Below, in pieces: positions 10,401 through 18,032 of a DNA stretch of 43,950 nucleotides; within the stretch, counting starts at the first letter, position 1, and every line of letters starts with the position of its first letter. The position numbers and the translations under genes were made by a program. This DNA is from Bacteroidales bacterium (lineage in GTDB: Bacteria > Bacteroidota > Bacteroidia > Bacteroidales > UBA932), in NCBI GenBank assembly GCA_022648545.1, contig JALCMP010000015.1, positions 1-43,950 of the forward strand, read 5' to 3'. Below the pieces are notes generated by a model. The model ran no database searches and was not told where the DNA came from. It saw nothing but the letters and a program-made list of their open reading frames with translations.

Positions 10401-10791
10401 GTATAGGATTCCTTATTTTCCCCGAAACTACTATCTGAGACAATTCTTCAGACTTTTCCGAAAGTACCAGATTCTGTACGAAGTTTTCACCAAGACGGAG
10501 AACAGCTCCGCCTGCTTCAGCAGAACCATAACCGAGAAGAGTAACCTTTACGGTATAGGGACCGCCTACACGCATACCCGGAATACGATAGTTACCAGCC
10601 TTGTCGGTCTCCGAATAGTACTGTGTACCGGAAGGACCATGAGTCGCAATTACCGTCGCCCCTTCTACAGGAGCTCCTTTTGCGTCTTTTACCGTACCAC
10701 TCATAGATGACGTAGTAACCTGCGCAAACACCGCAACAGACAGCAATAAGCCGAATGTCGCCAGAAAGATTTGCTTAATAGTTTGTTTCAT
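7495..10791 (-). CDS. TonB-dependent outer membrane receptor, Oar-like
   Basis: I place the start at 10791, giving 1098 residues, because MKQTIKQIFLATFGLLLSVAVFAQ is a typical signal peptide. An in-frame ATG at 10926 would add 45 unlikely residues and run through the promoter. The order is signal peptide 1-24; a carboxypeptidase-regulatory-like domain 28-110 (SGTVKDAKGAPVEGATVIAT); a plug domain about 115-245 (LPTISRSITDFTRLTPQ, GVDGRMNSITIDGANFNNNFG); then a long beta barrel ending in the aromatic FKFIF. It resembles the Oar group, which often lacks a SusD partner, and none is next to it here. The substrate is unknown; candidates include peptides, metal chelates or glycans. It has its own probable promoter, 166 bp downstream of the S51 peptidase gene. 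Confidence 0.9.
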   Translation of the reverse strand: MKQTIKQIFLATFGLLLSVAVFAQVTTSSMSGTVKDAKGAPVEGATVIATHGPSGTQYYSETDKAGNYRIPGMRVGGPYTVKVTLLGYGSAEAGGAVLRLGENFVQNLVLSEKSEELSQIVVSGKIRNPILNSDKNGASTNVTERQINDLPTISRSITDFTRLTPQANGNSFAGVDGRMNSITIDGANFNNNFGLSSNLMPGGDAQPISLDAIQEINVNVAPFDIRQSQFTGAAISAITKSGTNEYKGSAYTFIRPKTFTGNKVGDLTVDGAHDSKSETYGFTFGGPIIKNKLFFFVSGEYGKTTSPSGAWKPSTDGIAHTETKTSRTSISDLKTMHDYLLSKYDYEAGDYQNFRNFTSDNHKILARIDWNINKYNKVTVRYNDMVGTSDNLASSSGPCYGSGRSSAKAVEFSNAWYGFKNTVRSLTGEWNATFSPKVNMRLLASYTATEDKRTSDSGLFPFVDIYKDNDRYMSFGYELFSHNNDVKNNTLSISDNVTFNLNRHTITVGVSYDNLYFKNSYMREGTSYYCYDSMEAFMNNETPSALALTYGYNGNEAPGVELTFGLGALYAQDEWQVNDKLKLTYGLRVERPFFLNDLDSNPAVDAYKFGGWDKGTSNILGKDAAEDDPYYIKSGSWPKAKLQFSPRLGFNWDVRGDRSLQVRGGTGLFSGLLPFVWFTNQPNGSGMIQSPETIIKDKTTLEGAGVKFTPDYHDLIKNYPTLFPTTPGKLPYGSNLAEVDKDFKMPQNWRTDLAVDIALPWNMVFTVEDIFTKNINAVTQKNVNLSYPDATFNGADDRPYWSSSSKINSNVGTAMVLTNTSKGFQNSLTFQLTKNMSNGLSGSFAYTYTVSKDVTANPGSSASSAWKYNVVRSYLNDPELSYSEFAVPSRFVGNLTYRINYAKHFASTFGLYFTASQQGRASFTYSNDLNGDGYTADLLYIPKSSDELTFTDYNGMTADQQAKIFWNYVNTNSYLSKHKGKYAARWGYVEPWHTRWDFKYVQDIFSNFGSARKYTLKISLDILNVGNLLNNKWGCYRDMGNLSYGNITPLRKDKIINGVPVYHLNAKSEEDFNNSFEWVRENKTSSTWGMLLGFKFIF

Positions 10792-10832
10792 AATGAATAG
10801 AATAAAGTTATTTATTTGGTTAAAATCAGGTG

Positions 10833-10865
10833 CAAAAATATATATTTTGAGAAAAGAACACCAAT
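10833..10865 (-). promoter_or_regulatory. Bacteroidota-type promoter for the TonB receptor
   Basis: Read on the minus strand, ATTG (10865-10862) is followed after 21 nt by TATTTTTG (10840-10833), which fits TTTG-N19-21-TAnnTTTG. Initiation would fall near 10826, giving a leader of about 35 nt before the ATG at 10791. This supports the shorter start. Confidence 0.55.
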
Positions 10866-10957
10866 AAAAGTATGAATAATTTGTTAAATAACTCCCTCCG
10901 ATTAAAAAATCATATGAATTTAACACAAAAAAAACAATAATCCTAAAATCATTTTCT

Positions 10958-12115
10958 TTATTCCTTTTCCGCCTTATTAAGCATCAAAACAGCTTTTTCC
11001 CTGAATGTGATTTCACTTTCCTTTAATGTCTTTCCCCCTATATCCTCCCCAACACTTACCCACTTGCCTTCTCTATTATAAAAATACCATAATCCGTATC
11101 CGAAAGAAGTTTTGTATGCATCGTTAACCACTCCTGCAATCTTATTATCGTAAACGAAAACTTTTTCCACACTTATATTCATTACCGAATTATATTCCTT
11201 TTCAGAAATATTCTGCCGGCCGAGACGAAATTTCTTAATTGCAGCTGCATATGCTTTTTCAGGAGAGGTATTTCCTTCGGGGTATAGCATTATGGATTTT
11301 ATTTTCTTTCCTACATTCCTGTATGTTAAATCTTTTTCAGACAAGGCATCATGTTTTAAAAGGAATTGGGAATGCATCTTTTTTTCGTATATCTTCCCTT
11401 TTCTGTTTTTCACAAACCACGTCCCCGAAAGATCGCTTATTGTTACAAAATCTACCGCCCTGCCGTTTTTGAATAATATGCCTGCTCCGGCATCACATGC
11501 AAAACCAGCATTACATTCTCCATTGGAAATCATCTTATGATAAAGATTTTTTCTCTCTATTTCGGAATAATGAGGGCAATTACTGTACGGGAGCAAGCCC
11601 AATCCTTTTACTAAACTCAGAGCGGACGGACGCGAATCGCTTATCCCGTTTTCGAACCAACAAATAGAACCGGCACTGCCCCCCGCCATAATAATACCTT
11701 TTTTCAAGGCTTTGCGCAGAATAGTATCTATTCCCTGATATTTCCATATCCCCAACATATTAAGAGTATTACCTCCTCCTACCACTATAGCGTCGGAATT
11801 CATTATTATATTTTCGAAAGAACGGTTGGTCCCGGAAGATGAAACCCAAACCTTCATAACATGTGGCTCTATACCTATTTTCTCACATATGGAATTATAA
11901 TATTTTATATTTTCAGAATTATCTGCGCTTGCGGTAGGGAAATAACACAGAACAGGATTTTCCTTGCCAGTAAGATCAGCTACATATTGTATGAATTTAA
12001 GATTTATATCACCGCCGAATACAAAAATTTTTTCTTCTTTCGGGCGTTCGACCGCAATGGCATTAAACAAGCAGCAAAATACCAGACAAAATGTACAAAA
12101 CAAGCCTTTTTTCAT
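10958..12115 (-). CDS. Exported S51-family peptidase (peptidase E / cyanophycinase-like)
   Basis: The 385-residue product has an N-terminal signal peptide (about residues 1-21). It has a class-I glutamine-amidotransferase-like fold typical of S51: IFVFGGD near 30-36, a GGGNT loop (113-117), and the nucleophile elbow GGSAGS at 145-150 with Ser147. Asp160 (ISDSRPSA) and His182 (CPHYSE) lie at spacings close to those of the PepE catalytic set. S51 enzymes cleave Asp-X dipeptides or cyanophycin-like substrates. A C-terminal extension of about 120 residues (from about 265) is not part of the usual domain. The gene begins 12 nt after the ABC ATPase stop, so it is probably the last gene of the efflux operon. 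It could alternatively be a general periplasmic dipeptidase that happens to be in that operon. Confidence 0.8.
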   Translation of the reverse strand: MKKGLFCTFCLVFCCLFNAIAVERPKEEKIFVFGGDINLKFIQYVADLTGKENPVLCYFPTASADNSENIKYYNSICEKIGIEPHVMKVWVSSSGTNRSFENIIMNSDAIVVGGGNTLNMLGIWKYQGIDTILRKALKKGIIMAGGSAGSICWFENGISDSRPSALSLVKGLGLLPYSNCPHYSEIERKNLYHKMISNGECNAGFACDAGAGILFKNGRAVDFVTISDLSGTWFVKNRKGKIYEKKMHSQFLLKHDALSEKDLTYRNVGKKIKSIMLYPEGNTSPEKAYAAAIKKFRLGRQNISEKEYNSVMNISVEKVFVYDNKIAGVVNDAYKTSFGYGLWYFYNREGKWVSVGEDIGGKTLKESEITFREKAVLMLNKAEKE

Positions 12116-12127
12116 AGCTATAATTAA

Positions 12128-12814
12128 TTAAAGCAAATTGTTAACATCTTCCACCAGTTTGCCGTCGAACAAATTAAGTATGCGACTTGCATATGAAGAA
12201 TCTCTTTGTGAATGGGTTACCATAACTATTGTGGTACCGGCATGATTCAATTCGGTAAGAAGTTCCATAACCTGCTTTCCGTTTGCGGAATCAAGATTGC
12301 CGGTAGGTTCGTCTGCAAGTATGAGCCTGGGTTCGTTTATTACGGCACGGGCTATGGCTACGCGCTGCTGCTGTCCGCCCGATAACTGCATGGGAAAATG
12401 TTTAGCCCTATGGCTCATATTCATACGCTTTAGTATTTCATCAACGCGCCTTTTGCGTTCGCCCGGTTTAACCCTGAGATATGTAAGAGGCAATTCCACG
12501 TTCTCATATACGTTAAGTTCATCTATGAGGTTGAAACTTTGAAAAACGAATCCTATCCTTCCCTTGCGGAACGACGTACGTTCTTTTTCTCTTAAGTTTC
12601 CGACATCTTTCCCAAGCAGGACGTAGCGGCCTTCGGTAGGATTATCAAGCAGCCCCAAAATATTCATAAGCGTACTTTTTCCGCACCCCGACGGTCCCAT
12701 TACCGCTACGAACTCTCCTTCTTCCACTTCAAATGACACTCCGTTAAGCGCAAGAGTTTCCACATCTTCAGTACGGAAGCTTTTCTTAATGTTTTCTATT
12801 TTTAATATAGACAT
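12128..12814 (-). CDS. ABC transporter ATPase, MacB/LolD type
   Basis: The product has 228 residues, normal for the LolD/MacB ATPase group. Visible motifs are Walker [10 protein letters not shown] (about residues 40-48), the Q-loop in FVFQSFNLI, the signature [14 protein letters not shown], Walker [13 protein letters not shown] and the switch histidine in MVTHS. It would energise the permease encoded just upstream (18-nt gap). Together with the HlyD-like adaptor and TolC it would form a tripartite, mechanotransmission-type efflux or envelope-remodelling pump. The substrate is not indicated. It is the fourth gene of the minus-strand operon. Confidence 0.95.
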   Translation of the reverse strand: MSILKIENIKKSFRTEDVETLALNGVSFEVEEGEFVAVMGPSGCGKSTLMNILGLLDNPTEGRYVLLGKDVGNLREKERTSFRKGRIGFVFQSFNLIDELNVYENVELPLTYLRVKPGERKRRVDEILKRMNMSHRAKHFPMQLSGGQQQRVAIARAVINEPRLILADEPTGNLDSANGKQVMELLTELNHAGTTIVMVTHSQRDSSYASRILNLFDGKLVEDVNNLL

Positions 12815-12832
12815 GATTTTTATTATTTTTTA

Positions 12833-15196
12833 TTAATTATTTCTTATAGTATCCGCGGGATTGGAATTAACCGTCCCGATAGTTGCAATATATTCCGCAG
12901 CATAAATTAGAATCAGCACAACCGCAGCTGAAATAAGAAATATCCACCATCCGGTATTTATCTTGTTCGTAAAATTCTCAAGGAATTTTGCGATCAGGAA
13001 GTAACCAGCCGCCAGTCCGGCAACGACCGCCGGAATGGTTATCATGGTAATATCTCGTAATAACAGACTTATGATGTCTGCAGGACCGGCGCCGTTGACC
13101 TTGCGGATAGCTATTTCACGGCTTCTTCCCCGTATTTCGTCATTTATATACCCGAGCAACCCCATAAGGGTAAGCAAAACGACTATGATGCACACCAGAT
13201 AAAACAAATTCCGGTATCTGGAGATGTCCTGCAGATTATCCGTCACGGTATCGTCAAGAACGCCGATATGATACCCGTCATAGGATTTGTAATTCTTCAA
13301 AAGCTCCCTTATAGACGATATTGTTCCCGAATCCATACGGCGGAGCCTTATGAGACATAACATCTCCATTCCTTTTTTTATTCCCCGCAAGCTCTTTCCT
13401 TCCGAATTCATATAAAATTCCTTAAAATTATGAAAAACCGCCGGCAGGTATATGCCGTCCACAACTCTTATATTGCTTACCACTCCCGCTATTGTATATA
13501 CTCTTTCACCGGGGTACGAGGAATCCGTTATTATATGTCCGGCCGCCTGCTGTGGTGTCCATCCGCGCATATCTGCATATTTTTTATTAACAAGAACATG
13601 AAGGACATCACCGTCGAACCGAATATTCTTCCCGGCAAGCATTTTAAGGCCAAGAACATCAACATAATTATCATCTATCAATTCATACCTGGACGAGAAC
13701 AGCATTTTATGCGTATTCTCATCGTAACACGGCTGACCGCTCCATCCCTGCAGTGGACTGTTTTCGCACCATCCAGCCCCGGCCACATTCGGAATTTTTT
13801 TTATTTCCTCCATCAACGTTCTCGAATTCCAAGGATTTACGACCACTCTGGCCATAACAATATTATGGTGGTCGAAACCAATATCTCCGTATTTCATGGA
13901 TCTGAATTGCAGAACGGAAACGATAAGCATAAGGAATGTTATCGTAGTACAAATTATCTGAACGAAAAGCAATGCTTTTTTCCATTTATTATTATGCTCG
14001 CGCATCCCGCGGAATGCCGCCTGCAGGGAAACACCGGAAAACAATCTGGCCGGTATAAGACCTCCGGCAAGAAACGCTAAGGAGATTACGGCCACTGGTA
14101 TCCATATGCTTTTTAAGGAAAACAGTTCGGATGCAGTAAATTTGCTTATATAACGAACCTGATCCTGCTGCATAAAAATGAACATAAAAGCAAGAGCCAT
14201 GGAAATAAGGAGCAAAATAAAAGTCTCGTATAAAAAGATTGAAAAGATATCAGATTTCCTTGCTCCGCTGCACCTGAGCATGGCGATGGTCTTGCTCCTT
14301 TTCATCATTGAAGAGATGGAAATAAGTACATAATTGAAACATGCAACAAGCAGCGTAAGCAATCCCATGGCAAGAAGGACGGACATAAGTGATTTACGGG
14401 ACGCGGTTATGTTAACCTTGCCAACCGGAACGAAAACAATTTTCATCTTGAATTCATTAAGCTCGCGGTCGATTCCGTATTTTTTTTCAATCTCAGGCAA
14501 CTGCTTTTCCACATCTTTTATAGATGACCCGCGGGCAATCTTTATATACGCGGGAAAAGAATCGCCTCCGAACCATCCGGTATAAATATTTCCGGTATTC
14601 TTCTCAAAGGGAACTATTATATCAAATTTACCTATATGACAGTTGGAAGGGATATCTTCGAATATTCCGGCAACGGTAAAGGCCTTGCCCTGACCGTCCT
14701 TTACAACCTTCCCCATTGGATCGCCGTCTCCGAACATTTTCGACAAGGCGGATCTGCTTATCATTATATTATCCGGAGCGGCAAGGACCGAATGCGGATC
14801 GCCCTTTATAATATTAAAACCAAAGACATCAAAAAAAGAAGTATCGGCAAGAAGAACATTGAAGGTGTACACATTCTCTCCGTATTTTATATAATCGTCG
14901 GAAGGACCGAGAAACCTTGTTCCCGAAGAAACCTGGGGAAAGTCTTTTGCCAGAGCCGGAGCAAGCGGTGCATTTGTCTGAGACGACATGCCTTCGAATC
15001 CTTTTGCCGATGAAGAATAATATATCTTGTAAATTCTGTCGGCGTCGGGATAGAACTTGTCGAAGGAAAATTCGTAATTGACATATGAAAAAACCAGAAG
15101 CCCCGCCAGCAGTCCCAGAGTAAGTGATATTATCCTCGTAGCATTATTGCCGCGCCCCTTTAAAATATAGCGCAGCGCATACATAAAATTATTCAT
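12833..15196 (-). CDS. FtsX/MacB-type ABC permease, duplicated permease domain
   Basis: The 787-residue inner-membrane protein has two tandem MacB-like halves. The first starts with a transmembrane helix (about 22-42), a large periplasmic domain, then helices after the FtsX-like segment RSKTIAMLRCSGARKSDIF. The second starts with KKALLFVQIICTTITFLMLIVSVLQF, another periplasmic domain, and ends with RSREIAIRKVNGAGPADII and further helices. This double form is common in Bacteroidota, where one gene supplies the transmembrane part of what is a homodimer in MacB. It lies 3 nt after the adaptor stop and 18 nt before the ATPase. The predicted role is to couple cytoplasmic ATP hydrolysis to periplasmic conformational change during export through TolC. 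Confidence 0.9.
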   Translation of the reverse strand: MNNFMYALRYILKGRGNNATRIISLTLGLLAGLLVFSYVNYEFSFDKFYPDADRIYKIYYSSSAKGFEGMSSQTNAPLAPALAKDFPQVSSGTRFLGPSDDYIKYGENVYTFNVLLADTSFFDVFGFNIIKGDPHSVLAAPDNIMISRSALSKMFGDGDPMGKVVKDGQGKAFTVAGIFEDIPSNCHIGKFDIIVPFEKNTGNIYTGWFGGDSFPAYIKIARGSSIKDVEKQLPEIEKKYGIDRELNEFKMKIVFVPVGKVNITASRKSLMSVLLAMGLLTLLVACFNYVLISISSMMKRSKTIAMLRCSGARKSDIFSIFLYETFILLLISMALAFMFIFMQQDQVRYISKFTASELFSLKSIWIPVAVISLAFLAGGLIPARLFSGVSLQAAFRGMREHNNKWKKALLFVQIICTTITFLMLIVSVLQFRSMKYGDIGFDHHNIVMARVVVNPWNSRTLMEEIKKIPNVAGAGWCENSPLQGWSGQPCYDENTHKMLFSSRYELIDDNYVDVLGLKMLAGKNIRFDGDVLHVLVNKKYADMRGWTPQQAAGHIITDSSYPGERVYTIAGVVSNIRVVDGIYLPAVFHNFKEFYMNSEGKSLRGIKKGMEMLCLIRLRRMDSGTISSIRELLKNYKSYDGYHIGVLDDTVTDNLQDISRYRNLFYLVCIIVVLLTLMGLLGYINDEIRGRSREIAIRKVNGAGPADIISLLLRDITMITIPAVVAGLAAGYFLIAKFLENFTNKINTGWWIFLISAAVVLILIYAAEYIATIGTVNSNPADTIRNN

Positions 15197-15199
15197 AAC

Positions 15200-16462
15200 C
15201 TATTTATTTAATATTAGAACTTCGTTATTCCCAAAACTTTCATAAGACGACACTATAACCTTCTCCCCTGAATCCAGTCCGCCAGAAACCTCATAATATG
15301 ATGGATTTTGCCTGCCTATGCTTATATTGCGCCGGAAAGCGCGCCTCTCCTTTTCGTTTATTACGAAAATCCATTTCCCTCCCGTGGAATGGTAAAATTC
15401 CCCGACCGGCACCATAACGGCTTTCTTGCTCTGTCCCAGCTGCAAATTAAGATAATATGTTTGTCCCGTTCTTATATTGACGGGATACTTGCCTTTAAAT
15501 TTAAGATCCGCTCTAAACTTGCCATCCTTCACATCGGGATAAACCTTGCATACATAAGCGTCATATGTAATACCCGCCCTTTCCAAAGTTGCCCGGAGCC
15601 CCGTTTTAACTCTGTCTATATAATATTCGTCAACATCGGCTTCAATTATGTAACTCGACAGATCGTTTATCCGACCTATTCCCTGTCCTGGTAAAAGGGA
15701 CTGCCCTAGCTCTATATCAAGACTGCCTACTTCCCCGCTTATGGGAGATTTAACTACAAGGTTACCTACTCTGCGTCTTATAAGCTGCATATTGCGCTTC
15801 ATGTTATTAAGACTTTCTTCCATCTGGTCCATCTGAACCTTGCGGTAAACGGAATCCTGATTCTGCCTTTCCACAATAAGGCCCTGTCTGTTTAATGCAA
15901 GCTGATAATCCTCACGCGACTGAAGCATTATCTCGCGGGATATGAGGCCGTCGCCGTAAAGAGATTTGTTCTGCATGTAAGTCCTTTTCTTCCTCTTGAG
16001 ATCCATATCGAGCTGAAGTCTGTCCTGTTTAATAGAAAGACGCTCTTGTTCCATAGTAACCTGAGTATTGCGCAGGAAATTTTGTTTTTCAGCCAGTTCG
16101 GCCTCCGCATTCAATATGGAAAGGTCAAGGGTATTGTTTCCGAGTATTATAAGAGGGTCACCTTTTTTCACCATCGTTCCCTCTTCGGCTATCTTTTCCT
16201 TTACCACTCCTCCTTCCAGCGGGCTGATCTGTACGGCAGAAGCCGGTTCCACCTTTCCGCGGACGGTCATGTAATCCACAAAGTCTCCGTACGATGCCGT
16301 TGCCACTGCCAGATTTTTCTCGTCTACCCGCAATTCGGAATCATGATTCTTAAAAATCATCCATATCACAAGGCAAAGCAGAACCGCAGCACCGAAATAC
16401 GGTATATTCTTTTCCCTGAATATTTTTTTCACGCCCTTCGGCTTTTCCAATTTTATATCCAT
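15200..16462 (-). CDS. HlyD/MacA-type periplasmic adaptor protein
   Basis: I chose the start at 16462 (420 residues, MDIKLEKPKGVKK). It is preceded by a purine-rich AAGGAAA stretch and avoids overlap with the tolC end, whereas an upstream ATG at 16552 would overlap it. The chain has one N-terminal transmembrane helix (YFGAAVLLCLVIWMIF) and a lipoyl-like half (ISPLEGGVVKEKIAEEGTMVKKGD). A long alpha hairpin with heptad character follows (about 115-235), then the second lipoyl half (KSPISGEVGSLDIELGQSL) and beta-barrel and membrane-proximal domains. It would bridge the MacB-like permease and TolC. Its position between tolC and the permease gene fits that role. Confidence 0.93.
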   Translation of the reverse strand: MDIKLEKPKGVKKIFREKNIPYFGAAVLLCLVIWMIFKNHDSELRVDEKNLAVATASYGDFVDYMTVRGKVEPASAVQISPLEGGVVKEKIAEEGTMVKKGDPLIILGNNTLDLSILNAEAELAEKQNFLRNTQVTMEQERLSIKQDRLQLDMDLKRKKRTYMQNKSLYGDGLISREIMLQSREDYQLALNRQGLIVERQNQDSVYRKVQMDQMEESLNNMKRNMQLIRRRVGNLVVKSPISGEVGSLDIELGQSLLPGQGIGRINDLSSYIIEADVDEYYIDRVKTGLRATLERAGITYDAYVCKVYPDVKDGKFRADLKFKGKYPVNIRTGQTYYLNLQLGQSKKAVMVPVGEFYHSTGGKWIFVINEKERRAFRRNISIGRQNPSYYEVSGGLDSGEKVIVSSYESFGNNEVLILNK

Positions 16463-16506
16463 ATTCTCAGTTTCCTTTACGATATTACTTATTTCCCGTC
16501 GATTTC

Positions 16507-17862
16507 TTATTTTACAAGAGGGGTGCCTCCGTAATAACTTACCAGCCTGCATCGTTCTGCATATTGGAGTTCCGCCTTAAGCCTGTCGGCCCCGGCCTTA
16601 AGCAGATTATCCGAAGCCGTTCTCAGATCTATGGAACTTACGAGACCTTTTTCAAATTGTCCGGCTGCAAGTTCGAAAGCCTCCCTGGCAGACTCTTCTT
16701 TTTTTAATGCGCTCATATATTCTTCGGCATAACCGTTGCGTTCCATTATGGCCCTGCGTACTTCCGTATTGAGTTCCTGCCGGGTTCTCATACGTTCCTG
16801 CATAGATATTTTAAGGGAATTACGAGCCTGTACGGCATTCTTCCTGTACGAAAGACCCCCAAAAAGCGGTATGCTCAGAGAGAACTCCCAATAATATCTC
16901 CTGTGTTCCCTGAACTGCGTTTTAAAAGGAAGATGGATCTTGCCGTCGTTAAGATTCTTATAATAATTAGTGGAATAACCTCCGTATAAATAAAGCGAAG
17001 GAGCCATTCCCCCTTTTGCAACCCGGAGGTTCATACGTTCGTTCTCAACGGCATAACCGGCAGCCAATATCCCCGGATTATTTTTCATTGCATAATCCAG
17101 TATTGCATATACCGAAACCTTTTTCGTCCTTAAATCGGCCGCATATAAAGTATCAACCACAAGAGTATCGTCTTGCGGATAATTCATTTTTTCCTTAAGA
17201 TGCAGCAGGGCAAGATCCCTGAAATTTTCTTGCTGAACCAACAAAAGTTCCCCTGCCGCAACCTGCGACTGCATCTGCGCAACATCGGCTCTGCTCGCAA
17301 TTCCAAGATCAAACTGTTTTTTACTTTTAAACAAAAGCTTTTGCGACGTTCCAAGCTGACGGCCTGCGATAACAGCACTTTTGGAATAATACACCACATC
17401 GAAATAAGCCTGCATAACTGCAATCGCCGTTTCATCCTTTACCTTTTGCAGTACGGCCTCGCCCGAAAGGCACATGTAACGGGCCGCCCTTATACCGTTT
17501 ATATGCCGAAACCCGCAGAAAAGAGGCATCGACGACGAGGCCGAATATTCGTTGGAAAAATGTCCTGTATTCGAATAAGTGTTGGTGGAAGGGTCTATGG
17601 TCCGTCCATATGAAGATCCCGCCGTAACAGATAAGGAAGCAGATGGAAGTAAAGCGGCAACAGCCGCCTTTTTGTTTATCCGGTAATCGTCGTTGGTATA
17701 TTTCCGCTTGTTTATATCAGTATTGTGCCTTACCGCATAACTCATGCAATCGTCCAGACTAAAAATCCTGCCACCGCCCTCCGTCATGGCCTCGGCCTGA
17801 TTGCAGATAAACAGCAACAAAAGGATAACGTCCAAAAGAAATATGTAAAATACGTTTTTCAT
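16507..17862 (-). CDS. TolC-family outer membrane efflux protein
   Basis: The product has about 451 residues with a signal peptide (MKNVFYIFLLDVILLLLFICNQAEA), then two OEP repeats with long helices. FSLDDCMSYAVRHNTDI opens the first, and YAMKNNPGILAAGYAVENERMNLR marks the second. I prefer the ATG at 17862 over the one at 17871. The sigma-54 promoter just upstream predicts a transcript start near 17875, leaving only 4 nt before the earlier ATG but 13 nt before this one. It is the first gene of the operon tolC-hlyD-permease-ATPase-S51 peptidase and would form the trimeric exit duct. Confidence 0.9.
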   Translation of the reverse strand: MKNVFYIFLLDVILLLLFICNQAEAMTEGGGRIFSLDDCMSYAVRHNTDINKRKYTNDDYRINKKAAVAALLPSASLSVTAGSSYGRTIDPSTNTYSNTGHFSNEYSASSSMPLFCGFRHINGIRAARYMCLSGEAVLQKVKDETAIAVMQAYFDVVYYSKSAVIAGRQLGTSQKLLFKSKKQFDLGIASRADVAQMQSQVAAGELLLVQQENFRDLALLHLKEKMNYPQDDTLVVDTLYAADLRTKKVSVYAILDYAMKNNPGILAAGYAVENERMNLRVAKGGMAPSLYLYGGYSTNYYKNLNDGKIHLPFKTQFREHRRYYWEFSLSIPLFGGLSYRKNAVQARNSLKISMQERMRTRQELNTEVRRAIMERNGYAEEYMSALKKEESAREAFELAAGQFEKGLVSSIDLRTASDNLLKAGADRLKAELQYAERCRLVSYYGGTPLVK

Positions 17863-17885
17863 TTTTCCCATTTGCCATTCTTATA

Positions 17886-17902
17886 AGCAGGGGCCGTGCC
17901 AT
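17886..17902 (-). promoter_or_regulatory. Sigma-54 (-24/-12) promoter of the efflux operon
   Basis: Read on the minus strand the site is ATGGCACGGCCCCTGCT. The consensus as I know it is YTGGCACGrnnnTTGCW. The invariant GG and GC doublets are present with exactly 10 nt between them, and only the first base and one T of the -12 element deviate. Transcription would start near 17875, just before tolC. The divergent gene encodes a sigma-54 activator, which strengthens the call. Confidence 0.85.
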
Positions 17903-17964
17903 AAATATATGTGTTTGATAATATGATTTTTACAAAAGAAAGACTATATTTATATGTATGATTA

Positions 17965-17982
17965 TTTTACATATGTGTAAAA
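17965..17982. promoter_or_regulatory. Candidate upstream activator site (dyad) for the sigma-54 activator
   Basis: TTTTACA-TATG-TGTAAAA is an 18-bp near-perfect dyad. Its centre is about 98 nt upstream of the predicted tolC start, within the usual range for enhancer sites of NtrC-type activators. It lies 51 nt before the regulator's own start codon, so it could also serve autoregulation. Binding itself is inferred. Confidence 0.6.
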
Positions 17983-18032
17983 ATAACAACCGGATTTCCA
18001 ATATTTGCCGTAGATATGATTTACATTTGATA

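Noticed and set aside
10792-10926. Longer start for the TonB receptor
   Set aside because: The extra 45 residues would sit before a perfect signal peptide and cross the promoter box at 10833-10840.
13430-14080. 216-codon plus-strand frame opposite the ABC permease
   Set aside because: It has no coherent domain and lies fully inside a well-supported permease gene on the other strand.
18004-18029. TTTG-TACATTTG as a complete promoter for the sigma-54 regulator
   Set aside because: The spacer is only 14 nt, well below the usual 18-21, so only the -7 box is mentioned and the promoter is not listed as a feature.
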